64,000 nt of DNA from the NCBI GenBank assembly GCA_964574635.1, contig CAZNOG010000015.1, positions 33,078 to 97,077 on the forward strand, read 5' to 3'. Source of the DNA: CAZNOG01 sp964574635 (lineage in GTDB: Bacteria > Bacteroidota > Bacteroidia > Flavobacteriales_D > Cryomorphaceae). Position 1 is the first letter of the stretch; every line of letters starts with the position of its first letter. Of this stretch, positions 50,353 to 59,338 are shown piece after piece. The notes under the pieces were generated by a model, which ran no database searches, was not told where the DNA came from, and saw nothing but the letters and a program-made list of their open reading frames with translations. Both the position numbers and the translations under genes were made by a program.

Positions 50353-52122
50353 TCAGAAGCGCTTCCGCTTGCCTTTGTAAGATTTGCCCTTGGAAAATTT
50401 GGAATTGCGCGATTTGGACGACCCGAAGTTCTTCCGCGGCCCGAAATCGGAAGATCTGCCCGAACCGCCCACTCCCACGTCCACACGTCGGCTGCCAAAT
50501 TTCAAACCCGACAGGGCGATGGCCACGTCTGAGGCGTACCGCGATTCCACGTCGATGGAACTCGAAGTGCGATCGATTTCGATGCGGCCGAAGGCCACGT
50601 CACCGTGCCCCATCACATCGTTGATCACCCCCATGAGTTTGTTCGGTTTGAGGTGGTCTTTGGAGCCGATGTTCAATTCCAAAGTCGTAAAACCCTCGTC
50701 TCGACCGCTTTTTCCGCCCTTGGGTTTGCCGTTGCGGAGTTTGACCTTGGCTTCCACCCCATCGGCGTGTGCGAATCCGCCGCCTTTGGCGGCGCGCTTG
50801 GCGTTGAGATCTCCCGATGAAAGTCCCTCGCTAACCGACTTCGCGTAAGCCCATTTTATCCATTGCTCCACGATCTCCTCCCGATTCATTCCGGTAACCA
50901 TGGGGTAAACTATGTCGCGCAGGGGCTGCAGATCGGCGTGGCCCGCATCCGCCGCCAGCATTTCGGCAGCGGCGTGCTGTATGCGCTTCGCGATGATCTC
51001 CGTCGCGGAAGGCACTTGGGAATACACGAACTTTTTGCCCACCATGCGTTCGAGATCCCGGATTTTACCCACTTCCCTGGTGTGCAAAATCGAAAGGCAC
51101 GTACCGCTTTTTCCCGCACGGCCCGTTCGGCCACTGCGGTGCACGTACACTTCGGGGTCGTCGGGAAGGGAATAATTGACCACGTGAGTGAGGTTGTCGA
51201 CGTCGATGCCCCGGGCGGCCACATCGGTGGCCACCAAAAGACGAAGTTCACCGGATTTGAATTTCTTCATCACGGCGTCGCGTTGCGCTTGCGACAAGTC
51301 GCCGTTGATGGCTTCAGCCGCGTGGCCGGATTTGGCCAATTTTCGGGCGATGTCGTTGGTTTCATGACGCGTTCGGCAAAATACCACGCCGTAGAAATCG
51401 GGATTCGTATCGATCGATCGTTTAAGGGCTTCGAGCTTGTCGCTGGCTTTCACCACCACGTATTCGTGCGTGACGTTGGCCGCGCCTTCGTTCCGATTGC
51501 CTACGGAGATGGTCCGGGCATTCTTCATATAGCGCTTGGCCAAGCTTTCGACCTTGGGAGGCATGGTGGCCGAAAACAGGCTCACCGATTTTTCCTCGGG
51601 CATCTCACGAAAAATGGTTTCCAAATCGTCTTTGAATCCCATGTTGAGCATTTCGTCCGCCTCGTCGAGAATGAACCACTTCACGTGGTCGAGTTTCAGT
51701 GCACCTCGGCGGATGACATCCACCACGCGGCCCGGAGTACCCACGACCACTTGCACGCCTTTTTCCAAAAAGCGAATTTGATTGGAGATCGGTGCCCCAC
51801 CGTATATCGCGGTCACGAACAGTTTGTCCATATGCGTGGAAAAAGAGCGGAGGTCGTTGGTGATTTGGTTGCACAGTTCACGCGTAGGGCAGAGGATCAA
51901 GGCCGTGGTGCGCTTGTCGCCCGGGTCGAGTCTATGCAGCAAAGGAAGTCCGAAAGCGGCCGTTTTTCCGGTTCCCGTTTGGGCCAAGGCAATGAGATCG
52001 CCGGCCGGTTCGGAAAGTAAGTTGAGAGTGGCCACTTGCACGGGCGTGGGCGTTTCGAAGCCCAAATCGTCGAGGGCGCGCAAAATTTCGGGTTTCAAAC
52101 CCGATTCAAAAAAAGTGTTCAT
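50353..52122 (-). CDS. DEAD-box RNA helicase (DeaD/CsdA type)
   Basis: A 589-residue ATP-dependent RNA helicase. Motifs: Q-motif LGFETPTPVQ, Walker A AQTGTGKT, DEAD in FILDEADEML, SAT, and motif VI HRSGRTGRAG. The C-terminus has a DbpA-type RNA-binding domain (LNIGSKDHLKPNKLMGVIND to DVGVGG) and a basic Ser/Arg/Lys/Phe-rich tail. Likely role in ribosome assembly and cold growth. ATG at 52122 begins MNTFFESGLKPEI, the standard N-terminus; a 5' leader of about 80 bases follows the TAACTTTG box at 52210. Confidence 0.93.
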   Translation of the reverse strand: MNTFFESGLKPEILRALDDLGFETPTPVQVATLNLLSEPAGDLIALAQTGTGKTAAFGLPLLHRLDPGDKRTTALILCPTRELCNQITNDLRSFSTHMDKLFVTAIYGGAPISNQIRFLEKGVQVVVGTPGRVVDVIRRGALKLDHVKWFILDEADEMLNMGFKDDLETIFREMPEEKSVSLFSATMPPKVESLAKRYMKNARTISVGNRNEGAANVTHEYVVVKASDKLEALKRSIDTNPDFYGVVFCRTRHETNDIARKLAKSGHAAEAINGDLSQAQRDAVMKKFKSGELRLLVATDVAARGIDVDNLTHVVNYSLPDDPEVYVHRSGRTGRAGKSGTCLSILHTREVGKIRDLERMVGKKFVYSQVPSATEIIAKRIQHAAAEMLAADAGHADLQPLRDIVYPMVTGMNREEIVEQWIKWAYAKSVSEGLSSGDLNAKRAAKGGGFAHADGVEAKVKLRNGKPKGGKSGRDEGFTTLELNIGSKDHLKPNKLMGVINDVMGHGDVAFGRIEIDRTSSSIDVESRYASDVAIALSGLKFGSRRVDVGVGGSGRSSDFGPRKNFGSSKSRNSKFSKGKSYKGKRKRF

Positions 52123-52209
52123 CAGTGGAAGACTCACCCCGAAGGAAATATCATACGTTCGGCTGCATCGCCATAAACGCGCGGGGGCGTCATTTTTAAA
52201 AAAGGTGGG

Positions 52210-52217
52210 CAAAGTTA
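52210..52217 (-). promoter_or_regulatory. -7 box TAACTTTG of the DEAD-box helicase gene
   Basis: Exact TAnnTTTG on the minus strand, 88 bases before the ATG; the roughly 80-base leader could be a cold-response element, as for other csdA genes (inference). Confidence 0.5.
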
Positions 52218-52274
52218 CGATAATTTCCTGAAACGCACGTCGGAAAATTTCATGCGCCCATGGGTTGGTTTTTT

Positions 52275-52289
52275 AGGGTTTTGTGGGTG
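52275..52289 (+). repeat. Dispersed motif copy
   Basis: AGGGTTTTGTGGGTG (one T short of the core) between the helicase and SDR genes. Confidence 0.45.
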
Positions 52290-52424
52290 GGCAAACGCCT
52301 TCGATCATCCCCGCCACGAAGCACGCATGAATTTGAATCGTCCATATATATTGACGGGCTTTTCCAAGCTGCGCCACACGGCAGCCGAAAACAGGAAAAT
52401 CGGGTTGGAAATATCACGCGGTGG

Positions 52425-53030
52425 TTACCGTCGTGGCGGATACCCGTCGAGGAAGAACGCCGTGCCGGTGGAATCGGAATTCAAGGCGTCGAGGTAAGTT
52501 CGGGCCACTTCATCCGCACCGGGGAATTTGCTCGGGTCCATGCCCATGTGCTGCGCCGTTTCCGAGAGCAAGGGCGGATGCACCACCACTACCCTCTTTT
52601 CGTGCCTCAGGTCGGCGGCGGCTCCCTTTACGAACCCTTCGATGGCTGCGTTGACGGTGGCGATGGCCGAAGTGCGCGGCCACGGTGAATACGCCAAGGC
52701 GCCGCCGGTCAATATAAAACCGATGTGGGTGTTGGCCCTGCCGTACCGCACCAAATTGATCTGCCCCATGAGCTTGCTCTTCAACCCCACTTCCCATTGC
52801 TCGTCGTCCAGATCGCGGATGTCGCCGTACAAGGCGTCGCCCGCCGTCGACACCACCATATCCACGGGACCGTGCGTGGCGAACATGTGTTGAATGGACG
52901 CCGCATCGCGGATATCCACGGAGAGTTTTCCGTTGCGCGAAGCGGGAAGAACTTCGTGTCCTTGAGATTCGAAAAGGGCTTTTACCGCGGTGCCGATGGT
53001 GCCGGACGCACCTACCAAAATGATTTTCAT
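52425..53030 (-). CDS. Short-chain dehydrogenase/reductase
   Basis: A 201-residue SDR. The cofactor loop is VGASGTIGTAVK at residues 6-17 (GxxGxxG), an acidic-free basic SRNGK after the second strand suggests NADP(H), and Val-Ser-Thr-Ala-Gly follows (VVSTAGDALYG). The classical Tyr-x-x-x-Lys is not in its usual form: the segment after the Ser strand reads LTGGALAYSPWPRTSAIATVNAA, where the Tyr lacks a Lys four places later. It belongs to the short NAD(P)-binding SDR group of about 200 residues. Substrate unknown. ATG 53030. Confidence 0.85.
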   Translation of the reverse strand: MKIILVGASGTIGTAVKALFESQGHEVLPASRNGKLSVDIRDAASIQHMFATHGPVDMVVSTAGDALYGDIRDLDDEQWEVGLKSKLMGQINLVRYGRANTHIGFILTGGALAYSPWPRTSAIATVNAAIEGFVKGAAADLRHEKRVVVVHPPLLSETAQHMGMDPSKFPGADEVARTYLDALNSDSTGTAFFLDGYPPRR

Positions 53031-53336
53031 GGTGACTTGTGGGATTGGTTTGAACTGGGTTTTAAAGGTATATATTTTCGCTTTTGTCGGGCAAATTCGC
53101 ACACCCCAACTCCACGGGATTCAGTGAACCCCCACGCCGCCCCAAAGCGATTCATATCCGTGTGCAATCACAGGATATACGAAATTCAAGGCAAATGTTT
53201 TCACCTGTCGGTCATGGGGATACGAGGATACACCCACAAAAACCCACCTCGTAACCGCCCCGGCGCATGCGCGGAACATCTGCGTAGAATTTCCAAATAA
53301 AACGACGGGTGCTTCAACGGCAGGAGTCCGCGAAAC
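53031..53336. other. Gap of 306 bases between the SDR and UspA genes
   Basis: Holds the SDR upstream region (AT-rich ATATATTTTCG near 53068) and a good copy of the dispersed motif at 53230. No gene seen. Confidence 0.6.
53230..53248 (-). repeat. Dispersed motif copy
   Basis: Plus strand ACACCCACAAAAACCCACC, about 90 bases downstream of the UspA gene on the minus strand. Confidence 0.55.
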
Positions 53337-53774
53337 TCACAACGGAAAAATCATCAGGGGCCGCTCCGACTTTTTGCTCAGGGTCACGGCGGTGTTCTCG
53401 ACGAAAATGCCCAAGAAAAATTTTCTGCGGTGGGATCCGCATATGATCATGTCCGCGTTTACGCGATCGGCCGATTCGAGAATGACCTCGGCGACGTATC
53501 CGGGAACCAGCAGTGCTTCGGCATCGACTTTTCGGCCTTTGATGCGCTCGGCGATGCTTTGCACCCAGCGCTGGTCTTCGCGGTACTCCAGAGCCGCATC
53601 GAGTCGCACGTACTCGGGGCCCGCGTCGTAACCGACGAAATCGGGCTCGGGATCGGCCACGTGCAAGACCCAAAGCTTGGCGCCGACCAATTCGCAAAAA
53701 TCGGTGGCGCGATCGACCAGTACGTGCGTTCGATCTTCTTGGTCGATGGCGACGATGACATTTTCAAATTTCAT
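53337..53774 (-). CDS. Universal stress protein (UspA family)
   Basis: A 145-residue single-domain Usp. Starts MKFENVIVAIDQED (first strand and nucleotide-contact Asp), continues with ELVGAKLWVLHVADPEP, a VLVPGYVAEVI strand, and the ATP-binding tail DMIICGSHRRKFFLGIFVENTAVTLSKKSERPLMIF, a G-x2-G-x9-G(S/T)-like site in which the usual GSxG spacing is altered (GSHRRKFFLG). Stress-linked cytoplasmic protein, reaction unknown. ATG at 53774. Confidence 0.88.
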   Translation of the reverse strand: MKFENVIVAIDQEDRTHVLVDRATDFCELVGAKLWVLHVADPEPDFVGYDAGPEYVRLDAALEYREDQRWVQSIAERIKGRKVDAEALLVPGYVAEVILESADRVNADMIICGSHRRKFFLGIFVENTAVTLSKKSERPLMIFPL

Positions 53775-53816
53775 AGGATTTGCTTTCAACCATAACCGCG
53801 AAGGGGGGTCGTCTGT

Positions 53817-54638
53817 TTACCCGGATCGGGAAATTTTGGCGGCGAAAAGATCTTCGATCAAGCGTGATTCGGAGAGCCACGCCTTGGCCGATTCGTAGCC
53901 CAGGCGGTAAGTTTCCGCGGCGGTGGTAAAGTCGAACATGGAGTAGCCGCTCATGTCGGGCACGATGGTTTCTTTGCAGAGCTTGAGACCGATTTCGGAG
54001 TTTTGGGCGATCATGAGATGGAAAACTTCCGTGGCGATGGCGGTCATCCCGCCGAAGTCTTGCGCAAAAGTGCCGTGATTCACCTCTACGCCGACGAGGT
54101 AATCGCCGAAACCTTGTTCTACCAGGGGCTTGGCGGGAAGGTTGTCCAGCACGCCACCGTCGACATACGTGTCGCCGTCAATAGCCACCGGCGAAAATAA
54201 GATGGGCACCGCGGCCGAGGCTTTCACCGCTTTCTTCGGGTTGCCGGTGGAAAAATAGACCGGTTTGCCGGCACTCAAATTGGTGGCGCATACATATAAC
54301 GGGGTTTTCAACTCTGAGAAATCGTCGGGGAGATACTCGTCGAGAATCTTCTTCAGATACTTCATTTCGAACAACTTCGTGCGGGCCGGGCGCACGCTGA
54401 ACATATCGAGAAAACCTTTTTCGGAAACGAGTTCGAGCATGCGTTTTGGCTCGACTCCCGCTGCGTACAGTGAGGCGACGACGGCGCCCATGCTCGTGCC
54501 CGAAAGGATGACGGGTTTCAATCCCGCCTCATTCAAAGCCGCCAACACACCGACGTGAACGATACCGCGGGCCCCTCCCCCACTGAGTGCGAGGGCCAAA
54601 CCCTTTTCGGTGACGCTTGTTTCTCCGGCAGATGACAT
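53817..54638 (-). CDS. Patatin-like phospholipase
   Basis: A 273-residue serine hydrolase of the RssA/YlbK type. Oxyanion motif LSGGGARGIVHVGVL (about 18-32), nucleophile elbow SGTSMGAV (GTSMG instead of the commoner GTSAG) and catalytic Asp in YVDGGVLDNLP. No signal peptide. It would cleave acyl esters of lipids in the cytoplasm; natural substrate unknown. A TAATTTTG box (54653-54660, minus strand) lies about 15 bases before the ATG. Confidence 0.9.
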   Translation of the reverse strand: MSSAGETSVTEKGLALALSGGGARGIVHVGVLAALNEAGLKPVILSGTSMGAVVASLYAAGVEPKRMLELVSEKGFLDMFSVRPARTKLFEMKYLKKILDEYLPDDFSELKTPLYVCATNLSAGKPVYFSTGNPKKAVKASAAVPILFSPVAIDGDTYVDGGVLDNLPAKPLVEQGFGDYLVGVEVNHGTFAQDFGGMTAIATEVFHLMIAQNSEIGLKLCKETIVPDMSGYSMFDFTTAAETYRLGYESAKAWLSESRLIEDLFAAKISRSG

Positions 54639-54966
54639 GGTTCAAAATTAGCAAAATAAGATGGCGCGTGTTCCTGAGCACCGAAAGATTGCGGGAGATG
54701 GAATGAAGGTGCTCATAAAATTTTTGCCATTCCGTTATTGAGAATTCCAACAAAATTCTAAATTAGCACAAACTATCGTCGATGTAAGCGGCGATATCAT
54801 CCACGAGAGCGCAATATCCAACGATGAAACCCACACAACATGAGTTTCAAAGCACTGTTCGGGAACGGTTGGCTCCTTGGATATTCCATTCGCCGTTTGG
54901 TGGAGGATCAAAGAGGAGGTCTCGATCCGAACCGTTGCGAACAATCGTCAAATCAAAATCCACACC
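54639..54966. other. Divergent gap of 328 bases between the patatin and sixA genes
   Basis: Noticeably AT-richer than its surroundings. Contains the patatin -7 box TAATTTTG (54653-54660) and a TAAATTAG sequence near 54764 on the plus strand that could serve sixA. No gene, RNA or terminator recognised. Confidence 0.6.
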
Positions 54967-55461
54967 GTGAAAACTTTATTCTTAGGACGGCATGCAAAAT
55001 CAGGCCACAATCAAGGGGTAACAAGCGATTTCGACCGGCGATTGGATGAAGAGGGTATTCGACAAGCGAAGGAGATTGGACGCAGGCTGAAACTCCAAGG
55101 TGAAATCCCCCAACAACTCGTAAGCAGCTCCGCGGTGCGGGCGTTGTCCACGGCTCGATTGATGGCCGACGAATGGGGAAAGCATCCGGAGGAAGTCGAC
55201 AAGAGGAGGATTTTGTACAACGCCGGAATTCCCGAAATTCTCAAAGTCATCAATGAACTCGGCAACTCCTCCCAATCGGCGATCATTTTCGGCCACAATC
55301 CGGGATTGAGCGAAATGCTCAATTACCTCAGTGGCACCATGCAAAGTCCGATGTCACCTTGCACGGTCGCCAAAATAGACTTTTCGGATGCCGACAGTTG
55401 GAAGGAAATTTCCATGGGCGGCGGCACTGTCGACTTCATTTTGGCTCCGCACGTTCACTGA
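54967..55461 (+). CDS. sixA: SixA-type histidine phosphatase
   Basis: A 164-residue histidine-phosphatase-superfamily protein. The catalytic RHAKS follows VKTLFLG at the N-terminus, RLDEEGIRQAKEIGRRL and SSSAVRALSTARLM continue the fold, and the second His is in IIFGHNPGLSEML (about 104). SixA removes phosphate from His-containing phosphotransfer proteins. GTG at 54967 is used, since RHAKS normally lies about nine residues from the start. Confidence 0.88.
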   Translation: MKTLFLGRHAKSGHNQGVTSDFDRRLDEEGIRQAKEIGRRLKLQGEIPQQLVSSSAVRALSTARLMADEWGKHPEEVDKRRILYNAGIPEILKVINELGNSSQSAIIFGHNPGLSEMLNYLSGTMQSPMSPCTVAKIDFSDADSWKEISMGGGTVDFILAPHVH

Positions 55462-55467
55462 TTCTCG

Positions 55468-56358
55468 TCAGTTACCGAGGGAAGAATCGCGCGCAACGCG
55501 GCGGAGGAAGGATTTGAACTTCCGCGGCAAATCCATTTCGAATGCCGGGATTTCACCGTGAACCGGGTGGGGAAAGCGAATTTTCCGTGCGCACAACATC
55601 AGGCCCCTACGCACGGATTTTCCACCATACGGCACGTCTCCCACGATGGGAAACGATTCCATACTCAGATGTCGTCTAATTTGATGGGTTCTTCCCGTGA
55701 TCGGTTGCACGTTCACCACCGTCCATTGTCCCCAAGCATGGGCGCCCTCTGCGATTGGCGCCACCTCCGTAATCGCCTCTTTCCCATCCAATGGATGTTC
55801 AATGCGCATAGGCGCTCCGAGTATGCCGTGAACCACCGCGAGGTAGCCTTTTTCCACCCTTCGATTCTCGAAAAACCCGCCCAATTCGGCCGCGGCGGAA
55901 AAAGTTTTGGCCACGACGACCAAGCCGCTCGTCAGGCGATCGAGTCGATGAACCGGCACCGGGCGGGGCAAGGCGTCCGGAAGGCTCGTCACCGTGAGGT
56001 TTCCCGGCAAGGCGTTGTCCAAATTGCGACGCATGAACCCTCCCACGGGAAGGTCGCCGGGCTTCACCACTACCGCCAAGTGATCGTCTTCGAAGATCAC
56101 GCGCAATTCCAAATCGTACACCGCCGTCGGTTCGGGCGAACGCAGCACGGTGAGCACCTGGCCCGAACGCACGAAGTGACCGGTGTACGACGGCCGGCCG
56201 TCCACCAACAATCGCCCGGATTTGATGGCCTTCTTCACGCTTTTCCGCGAAGGCAGAGACACAAACACACCTCGTGCGTATTCGCTCAAGCGCTTTGGTT
56301 CGACGAGGTCGGGCACGCGGTGAGATTCGGATATGGGGAGGTTTTGTGGGTGTGTCAT
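55468..56358 (-). CDS. RluA-family 23S rRNA/tRNA pseudouridine synthase
   Basis: A 296-residue enzyme. The N-terminal S4-like domain (SRKSVKKAIKSGRLLVDG) is followed by the catalytic domain with VPVHRLDRLTSGL (Asp about 139), GYLAVVHG, PITGRTHQIRRHL and the C-terminal LCARKIRFPHPVHGE. It isomerises uridine in rRNA or tRNA; the exact site cannot be told. ATG 56358; the first codons coincide with the dispersed motif (THPQNLP). Convergent with sixA. Confidence 0.92.
   Translation of the reverse strand: MTHPQNLPISESHRVPDLVEPKRLSEYARGVFVSLPSRKSVKKAIKSGRLLVDGRPSYTGHFVRSGQVLTVLRSPEPTAVYDLELRVIFEDDHLAVVVKPGDLPVGGFMRRNLDNALPGNLTVTSLPDALPRPVPVHRLDRLTSGLVVVAKTFSAAAELGGFFENRRVEKGYLAVVHGILGAPMRIEHPLDGKEAITEVAPIAEGAHAWGQWTVVNVQPITGRTHQIRRHLSMESFPIVGDVPYGGKSVRRGLMLCARKIRFPHPVHGEIPAFEMDLPRKFKSFLRRVARDSSLGN
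56340..56354 (+). repeat. Dispersed motif copy in the first codons of the RluA-type gene
   Basis: GGTTTTGTGGGTGTG on the plus strand, antisense to the reading frame. Confidence 0.5.
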
Positions 56359-56490
56359 CACGCGCCCGGTTCATTCGTGTGCCGCAAAGTACCGAACGGA
56401 ATCAAGACGGTCAAAAAATGGTCTCGTTTTTGACGGTGCCTGCTCGCCAATTCGAAGATTCGTATTTTGTGACACTCACTACAGCTGAAA

Positions 56491-57963
56491 GTGCGGACAA
56501 AAATCGTTTTTCAAATTTTGCTCATTTGCCTGAGCGCCATGCTGGTTTCGTCTTGCGGCACCCGAGCATCCGAAGACGGGGCGACCGAAGATGCCCCGTA
56601 CGAAAACGAGTTGTTGGCGGAAATCATCGAACGCGATACCCTGCGGGCGTTGACCACCTACAGCGCCACCAGTTATTTCCTGTACCGGGGCGCACCCATG
56701 GGGTACGAGTACGAGCTGTTGAAGCGCTTCGCCGACCATCTGGGTGTAAAGCTTTCCATACGTGTTAGCGACGATCTCGACAGCATGCTGTACGAATTGC
56801 AGCACGGACTGGCGGACGTGGTGGCTCACGCGCTGGCCATCACCACCGAGAGAAAAAACCGGGTCAACTTCACCGATCCCCTTTTCGTGACGCATCAAGT
56901 GTTGGTACAACGCAAACCCGAAAATTGGCGCACCGTAGGTTGGAAAGCCATCCACGACAACCTCGTCCACGATCCCATGGACTTGATCGACGACACGGTT
57001 TCGGTGCGCGTCAACTCTTCGTACTTCCACCGTTTGCGCCACCTCTCCGAAGAAATCGGCGGCAGAATCGTGATCGACACCTTGCCGGGAAAATACTCGA
57101 CCGACGAGATCATTAAAATGGTGGCCGACGGTACGTTGAAATACACCGTGGCCGACAAAAACATCGCCTCCATCAGCGCTTCGTACTACCCCAACCTCGA
57201 CATCAACGTGCCGATGAGTTTTTCACAACGCATCGCTTGGGCGCTTCCAAAATGGGACACGACGTTGGTGGGCGCGGTAAACGAGTGGCTGGCCGGCATG
57301 AAAGAATCGTCGGATTACTACGCCATCTACAACAAGTACTTCCGGAATGAGCGGAACTTCCGCAGGCGCGTGAAGAGCGAATTTTACAGTCTGAACGAAA
57401 ATAAAATCAGTCCCTTCGACGACATCATACGCGAAGGTGCGCGGACCATCGGTTGGGATTGGAGGTTGCTGGCTTCCATGATTTACCAAGAGTCCAAATT
57501 TCTTCCCGACGCCGAATCGTGGGCCGAAGCGAGAGGTTTGATGCAAATCATGCCGTCCACGGCGGAGGAGTTGGGCATCGGCGATGTGCTGGATCCCCAC
57601 GAAAACATCAGCGGTGGCGTGCGGTATTTGGCCAATTTGGAATCTTATTTCGAGATGATTCCCGACTCCCTCGAGCGCATCAAATTCACTTTGGCCTCCT
57701 TCAATTGCGGCGTAGGTCACGTGCTCGACGCGCGGCGATTGGCCAAGAAACACGGGCTCAACCCGAATGTGTGGAAGGGCAACGTCGAAGAAATGGCGCT
57801 GAAACTTAGTTTCCCCGAGTATTTCAACGATCCGGTAGTGTACTACGGCTACGTGCGTGGCGAAGAGCCGTACACGTACGTGAACCAGATCTTCGAACGC
57901 TACGCCCACTACCGCCGGTTCATTCCGCTCTCGGAAGAAGACGTGAAGGCGGAGGAATCGTGA
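56491..57963 (+). CDS. mltF: Membrane-bound lytic murein transglycosylase F-like lipoprotein
   Basis: A 490-residue protein starting at GTG 56491. Lipobox VSSC (Cys22). Residues 45-290 are a periplasmic solute-binding (SBP3) domain (YFLYRGAPMGYEYELLKRFADHLGV, NFTDPLFVTHQVLV); residues 305-480 are an SLT goose-lysozyme-like domain with the catalytic Glu in SMIYQESKF (about 334), ARGLMQIMPSTAEELG, GVRYLANLESYF and FNCGVGHV. Two-domain plan equals MltF, which cleaves peptidoglycan glycan strands. No ATG lies near the signal peptide. Confidence 0.92.
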   Translation: MRTKIVFQILLICLSAMLVSSCGTRASEDGATEDAPYENELLAEIIERDTLRALTTYSATSYFLYRGAPMGYEYELLKRFADHLGVKLSIRVSDDLDSMLYELQHGLADVVAHALAITTERKNRVNFTDPLFVTHQVLVQRKPENWRTVGWKAIHDNLVHDPMDLIDDTVSVRVNSSYFHRLRHLSEEIGGRIVIDTLPGKYSTDEIIKMVADGTLKYTVADKNIASISASYYPNLDINVPMSFSQRIAWALPKWDTTLVGAVNEWLAGMKESSDYYAIYNKYFRNERNFRRRVKSEFYSLNENKISPFDDIIREGARTIGWDWRLLASMIYQESKFLPDAESWAEARGLMQIMPSTAEELGIGDVLDPHENISGGVRYLANLESYFEMIPDSLERIKFTLASFNCGVGHVLDARRLAKKHGLNPNVWKGNVEEMALKLSFPEYFNDPVVYYGYVRGEEPYTYVNQIFERYAHYRRFIPLSEEDVKAEES

Positions 57964-57974
57964 CGTTATTCACT

Positions 57975-58010
57975 CCGTATCCACATGTCTTATCCACAAT
58001 TGTTGAAAAC
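57975..58010 (+). promoter_or_regulatory. DnaA-box-like cluster after mltF
   Basis: GTATCCACA (57978-57986) and the perfect consensus DnaA box TTATCCACA (57990-57998) run into TTATCCACAATTGTTGAAAAC, which shares CCACA and AATTGTTGAAAAC with the elements upstream of the three candidate ncRNAs. Binding is not shown. Confidence 0.4.
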
Positions 58011-58033
58011 CTCGGGTGAAGCTTCCCTTCGCC

Positions 58034-58067
58034 CAAAAAAGAAATCCCCGGCCGAGGCCGGGGATTT
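58034..58067 (-). terminator. Terminator of ilvE
   Basis: AAATCCCCGGCC/GGCCGGGGATTT stem; on the minus strand it is followed by CTTTTTTGGG, 27 bases past the ilvE stop. It may also stop mltF transcripts. Confidence 0.88.
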
Positions 58068-58094
58068 CCCATAAATCCAAACCCAAAGGAACGA

Positions 58095-59165
58095 TCAAGA
58101 CACTTCGACCATCCAGCCGAATTTATCTTCGATGCGAAGTTTTTTCAAGTCGCGGAAATACTTTTCGAATTTGGGTGAGAGCTTCCTCCCTTCCACGGGT
58201 GGCAATTCATACATGTTCTCACCGTCGCCGATGGCAGCGATCTGAGCGATCACGGCGGCGGTACCGCAACCGAAAGCCTCTTCAACTTTGCCGTTTTTCA
58301 GGTGATCGACGATTTCATCCACACGGATACGGCGCTCTTCAACGGTAATGCCCATGTCCTTTGCCAACTCGATCACGCTTCTTCTGGTCACCCCGTCGAG
58401 TACGGTGTCACCCAAAGAAGGAGTCAGAAGTTTGCCGTCCACGACGAACATCACGTTCATCGTGCCGCTTTCTTCGAGGTATTCGTGGGATTTTGCATCC
58501 GTCCAAAGGAGTTGGTCGTACCCTTCTTTCTTCGCTTGTTCGGCGGGGTACAATGAACCGGCGTAGTTGCCCCCGGTTTTCGCCTGACCGGTTCCACCGA
58601 CCATGGCGCGGGAATATTTTTTTTCGATCTTCACGTTCACCGGTTTGCTGTAGTACGCGTTTACCGGTGTGGTCATGATCAGGAATCGGTAGTTGTCGCT
58701 GGGTCGAATGCCGATGAACTCATCGGTGGCGAAGAGCAAGGGACGGATGTACAACGACGCCGATTCCTCTTTGGGAATCCACTCGCTATCGAGTTTCAAA
58801 AGTGTTTTCAGACCTTCCATGAAAAGGTCTTCGGGAATTTCCGGCATGCACATCCGCTTGGCGGAAAGGTTCATGCGCTTGATGTTCATTTCCGGTCGGA
58901 ACATGGCGAAGCGCCCTTCTTCGTTTTTGTAGGCCTTCATGCCCTCGAAAATGGTCTGACTGTAGTGCAGAACGGAAGTCGCGGGGGACATCTCCAGCGG
59001 TCCGTAAGGTATGATTTCGGGTTGCTGCCATTTGCCGTCGCGGTACTCTACACTGAACATGTGGTCGGAAAATTCCCGGCCGAATTTCAAGTTTTGGAAG
59101 TCGATTTCCGCCAACCGGCTTTGGCTCGTTTTATGAATGCGTATGGGTTCTGTATCAATCATCAT
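58095..59165 (-). CDS. ilvE: Branched-chain amino-acid aminotransferase
   Basis: A 356-residue class IV PLP enzyme of the long BCAT type. Landmarks: HYSQTIFEGMKAYKNEEGR, FRPEMNIKRMNLSAKRM, SLYIRPLLFATDEFIGI, the PLP-Lys region GGTGQAKTGGNYAGSLYPAEQAKKEGYDQLLWTD, EESGTMNVMFV and GVTRRSVIELA. It makes or breaks down Val, Leu and Ile using 2-oxoglutarate/glutamate. ATG at 59165 (or 59162), 21 bases after the TAATTTTG box. Confidence 0.95.
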   Translation of the reverse strand: MMIDTEPIRIHKTSQSRLAEIDFQNLKFGREFSDHMFSVEYRDGKWQQPEIIPYGPLEMSPATSVLHYSQTIFEGMKAYKNEEGRFAMFRPEMNIKRMNLSAKRMCMPEIPEDLFMEGLKTLLKLDSEWIPKEESASLYIRPLLFATDEFIGIRPSDNYRFLIMTTPVNAYYSKPVNVKIEKKYSRAMVGGTGQAKTGGNYAGSLYPAEQAKKEGYDQLLWTDAKSHEYLEESGTMNVMFVVDGKLLTPSLGDTVLDGVTRRSVIELAKDMGITVEERRIRVDEIVDHLKNGKVEEAFGCGTAAVIAQIAAIGDGENMYELPPVEGRKLSPKFEKYFRDLKKLRIEDKFGWMVEVS

Positions 59166-59185
59166 TACAAAATATGGTTTCCCGA

Positions 59186-59193
59186 CAAAATTA
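59186..59193 (-). promoter_or_regulatory. -7 box TAATTTTG of ilvE
   Basis: Exact TAnnTTTG on the minus strand, 20 bases before the ATG. Confidence 0.5.
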
Positions 59194-59338
59194 GCCATTT
59201 TTCCCCTGCAAAGCCACTTTGAAACCAACCGAAACCGGTTTCCGACCTCCAAATCGAACGCCGAAACACGCGTTCACGGACTTGCGACGGCCCGTCGGGA
59301 TCACCGCGATCCGTCGGTTCACCCCGAGATGGGTTTAC

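Larger units (their letters stand above)
52123..52424. other. Gap of 302 bases: helicase leader and promoter
   Basis: Contains the helicase -7 box (52210-52217), its leader of about 80 bases, and a copy of the dispersed motif at 52275. No gene or terminator seen. Confidence 0.6.

Noticed and set aside
52425..53030. SDR gene as a typical alcohol dehydrogenase with intact YxxxK
   Set aside because: The Tyr is present but no Lys follows at the right spacing, so I name only the fold family.
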